In this document: in pieces, positions 61,273-64,000 of the stretch
Position numbering within the stretch: the first letter of the stretch is position 1
Layout: each line of letters begins with the position of its first letter
Assembly: GCA_964057225.1 (NCBI GenBank)
Contig: OZ059897.1
Span: forward strand, 7,068,001 to 7,132,000
Direction of reading: 5' to 3'
Length of the DNA: 64,000 nt
Source of the DNA: Auanema rhodensis
Taxonomy: Eukaryota > Nematoda > Chromadorea > Rhabditida > Rhabditidae
Notes under the pieces: generated by a model
Seen by the model: the letters and a program-made list of their open reading frames with translations, nothing else
Database searches by the model: none
Told to the model about the DNA's origin: nothing
Program-made: the position numbers and the translations under genes

Positions 61273-64000
61273 ATTCTTTAAGTGAATATTTACTATTTAT
61301 ATTTTGTGTGAAGAAGAAGTTCGAAGGGGAAATAGTTACAAAAGTATTTTTAATATGGTTAATGAACCGTTTTAGAATAAAAATATTTATGCTAGATATA
61401 AGAATAGTGAAAACAGATCGATTGTGTGTTAAGAATCGCAATGACATTTATCATTAGCTCTCTAGACTATAAGAACCAGACATGCTGCTGTAACAGAACT
61501 CAAATCAATTTTTAAGAATAAAAACACAAATTGGATTCAGATGTTTCTTTTATTATTTATTATTATATATGCATTTGTCATGTAGATTATTATCTCGTCA
61601 GTTGTCCACTCTTAATCTGTTAAGCCTGTACGATGATCAGGCTACACACTTGTTTTGACACTCCTCCTCCCCTCCCTTTCTTCAACTTTATCTTTGACTT
61701 AGTTTAGGCGTAATGCGTATTAGGATAACATTGCGAATTTCTTTTTCTTTTTTGTTGAATTTATATGTTTATATAGTGTATCACAGCAATTTTTATATTC
61801 CAGAAAAAAAACAAAAAATGGGGAAAACATAACAACTGAAAACGACCATCATATTTTATTCGAGACTTTAAGGATTGGTGAATATGTACGAAAAAAAAAA
61901 AGGAAATAGTATAGTAGTTGCAGTGTGTATGTGTATGTTAGTATGGGACGCTAGTGAAAAGGAAAATAGTAGAGAAAGGAAGACATATAGAGAGACAGAG
62001 TGATAGTAGAATAACACTGAGATAGATTAAGAAATAGAGAAAGAGAGTAAGACATATAGATAAATGAAGAGATCTTTATAGAAAAAAGAAAAAATTAAGT
62101 AGGAAAATGCATGTTTGCAAACGCTTTTTCTCTGAAAGAATATGAAGCTTAACTTTCTTATAACTATATAAAGAAAGCATTTGATAGAGGCAGATTCAAA
62201 CACTCAAAATAGTTAGATTATACAGTAATTCATTAAGGTAATAAACTAATGTTCATAGATAATTTCATATAACAAGACTATGAATCTTCTTTTACACTTT
62301 TAAAAAATGGTCTGATTACGATTGTTTAGTTAAGTATATACATCTGTATAGTTTTTCATTCATTGAATTCTTCATTTTTCTCTTTTCAAATAATATCACA
62401 CATAATAGATTACAATTGGATATAGAATATTACTTGATAGATCATACATATTGTTATATATGTCATTCATAATACTTTTTTTTCCCAATAGCAAAACTAA
62501 GGTACACAAAGCAAAGTAGTCAATATTTTGAGGTCACGTACACATACATGCCTCCATCTTCCACAATTGTTCCAATTATACTTCATATGTTTAAACGGAA
62601 TAGTCTGAGTTTATGGGAATATAACTAATGTATATGATAGATACTTCTTACTGTTCGAAAGTGAATATCTAAATTGCAATTCAGCGCAAAATGCTGTGAA
62701 AGAATGAAAGATGAGGAAGTTTGTTTTCAGCGTCATTTAGCGGCGCTTTTCAGGAGAAAAATTGAATTACTCAAAGATCTAAATGTCTCTCTGCTATGTT
62801 AGTTCAAATGTTAACCAGTAACAACATGTGGCGGAAGTACACTTATTTTTATTTGTAATTTGGTTATGAGCGGTTGTATTTCTTCTATTAGCTGAATGGT
62901 CCAAATTTCACAATCTGTTGTTCAACAATTAAATGCCGGGTTAATAAAGGAACAAAGTCCATGTTACGAGGGAAAAGATCAATTATTCTAAAATTTCTCA
63001 TGAAAAATTAAAAAAGAAAAAAGGTTTTTTTTAAAGTTTCTGACACACAACATAAGATTATTATACACTTCATAAAATCTATACGTTCATCCAACCATCT
63101 ACCCTTACGTTTATTCATTGTCTGTGGCGTATGTGTCGGCCTTTCGTGTTGTCCATGTATTGTTGGCCTTCGTAGGATTCCGCAAGATGGCGATTTTCCT
63201 TAATCTATGAAACTGTCATTTGAAATAACAATTTTGGAGAAATCTTGTAAGAAAAAAAATGAAAAAAAAAAAAAACTTTTCAGAGAAGAATGAGAAGATT
63301 AATATTAGTTGGACTTCATAATAAATAACAACAACAAGGATCACGCAAAACGTAATAGATGTGTTTCTTTAAAATAAAGTATTTAGATCTTTATTGCAAG
63401 AAAGGTTGAAGTTAAGACGTCTTGAATCCAAATTTTCACTGACTGCTGCTATAGTATTCTAATTGAGTCAAACCTAGTATAAGAGATGCAAATGTAAGTG
63501 CATGCAACGGAAAAAAAGGGGATATGACAATAAACAAGAGAACACAGGAATGAAAAAAAATTATTTAAAGTTATAAATATAATTCTTAATATATATATAT
63601 TCATTTTTTAACGTTATTCATCTTTTTCAAGAATTTTAGCTGCACAATAGGATAGAATTCTCAAGTGTGTATTGGTCTATTTGTGAACACCATGACGCGA
63701 TAAAATACAGCTTTAAATGTATTTTTCTTAACGTTAAAATCAAAAAATGAAATTGAAATTAGTGCAGTTGGATAGAGCATAACAAGGAGATTTGAATGAT
63801 ATAAAAGTTTTAAAAAAATATTTGCGTATATAAGTTTTCCACAGCGTCGAGAAAACTCTGAATTGTAAAGTATGCTTTCTTAGAACTGTTATAACATTTT
63901 ATAAAATTAGTTACATGACTAATAACATATACCATTCGATAGAAAAGAGTTTAAGGAATCCAAATATATAAAATTTGGTAAAAAATATATCAGGTACGTA
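61273..64000. other. Gene-poor right end
   Basis: No complete gene is supported. The plus strand is purine-rich at about 61860-62100, as in the left end of the window. A possible minus-strand terminal exon lies at 63111-63198. Otherwise the sequence is AT-rich with homopolymer runs. Confidence 0.5.
63111..63198 (-). CDS. Possible terminal exon of an off-window gene
   Basis: After an AAG acceptor at 63199-63201 on the minus strand, one base plus 28 codons run to TAA. The peptide contains KIAILRNPTKANNTW and ends ADTYATDNE, with unusually strong RNY codon character (ATC GCC, AAC AAT, GAC ACA). Upstream exons would lie between here and 64000 or beyond. The acceptor lacks a strong pyrimidine tract, and the antisense and neighbouring frames are also open, so it remains tentative. 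Confidence 0.22.

Overview
The window is eukaryotic, AT-rich, and almost certainly from a nematode. Exons are short and separated by mostly 40-60 base introns ending in T-rich TTTCAG/TTTTAG acceptors. The TOM40, VWA/C-type-lectin and tyrosine-decarboxylase proteins carry the architecture I know from Caenorhabditis. T-rich acceptor-like sites just before several start codons would fit spliced-leader trans-splicing. I cannot name the species. All exon boundaries were read by eye from reading frame and GT/AG sites, so interior junctions could shift by a few bases.

Layout, left to right. 1-9.3 kb: gene-poor, plus strand conspicuously purine-rich, with two phase-compatible minus-strand exon candidates. 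9.3-12.5 kb: CCDC25 and TOM40, both minus. 13.5-17.1 kb: three unrecognised membrane-protein genes. 18.3-19.0 kb: mitochondrial ATP synthase delta subunit (minus). 19.0-24.4 kb: large gap with CT repeats and weak exon-like islands. 24.4-32.3 kb: SIRT2/3-class sirtuin (minus), myeloid leukemia factor (plus), NOC2 ribosome-biogenesis factor (minus), and a tiny membrane-protein gene (plus). 32.3-35.6 kb: TFIP11/STIP G-patch splicing factor (minus). 36.5-46.4 kb: folliculin (plus) with three introns of 1.4-2.8 kb. 49.6-51.4 kb: secreted VWA plus C-type-lectin protein (minus). 52.1-56.3 kb: tyrosine decarboxylase tdc-1 (plus) with an upstream ORF in its leader. 59.4-61.3 kb: a PH-like protein and a secreted Cys-rich protein (both minus). 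61.3-64 kb: no complete gene; one possible terminal exon.

Most recognised genes are housekeeping: mitochondrial import and ATP synthesis, ribosome assembly, splicing, nutrient signalling. tdc-1 (tyramine/octopamine synthesis) and the VWA-lectin (likely surface or immune role) are the specialised ones. They face away from each other across a CT/GA-rich interval. I saw no tRNA, rRNA, SL RNA, CRISPR array, virus or intact transposon. The best leads are a 105-base direct duplication behind tdc-1, frame-preserving stop-free mini-introns, a possible alternative short folliculin transcript, and several orphan secreted or membrane proteins.
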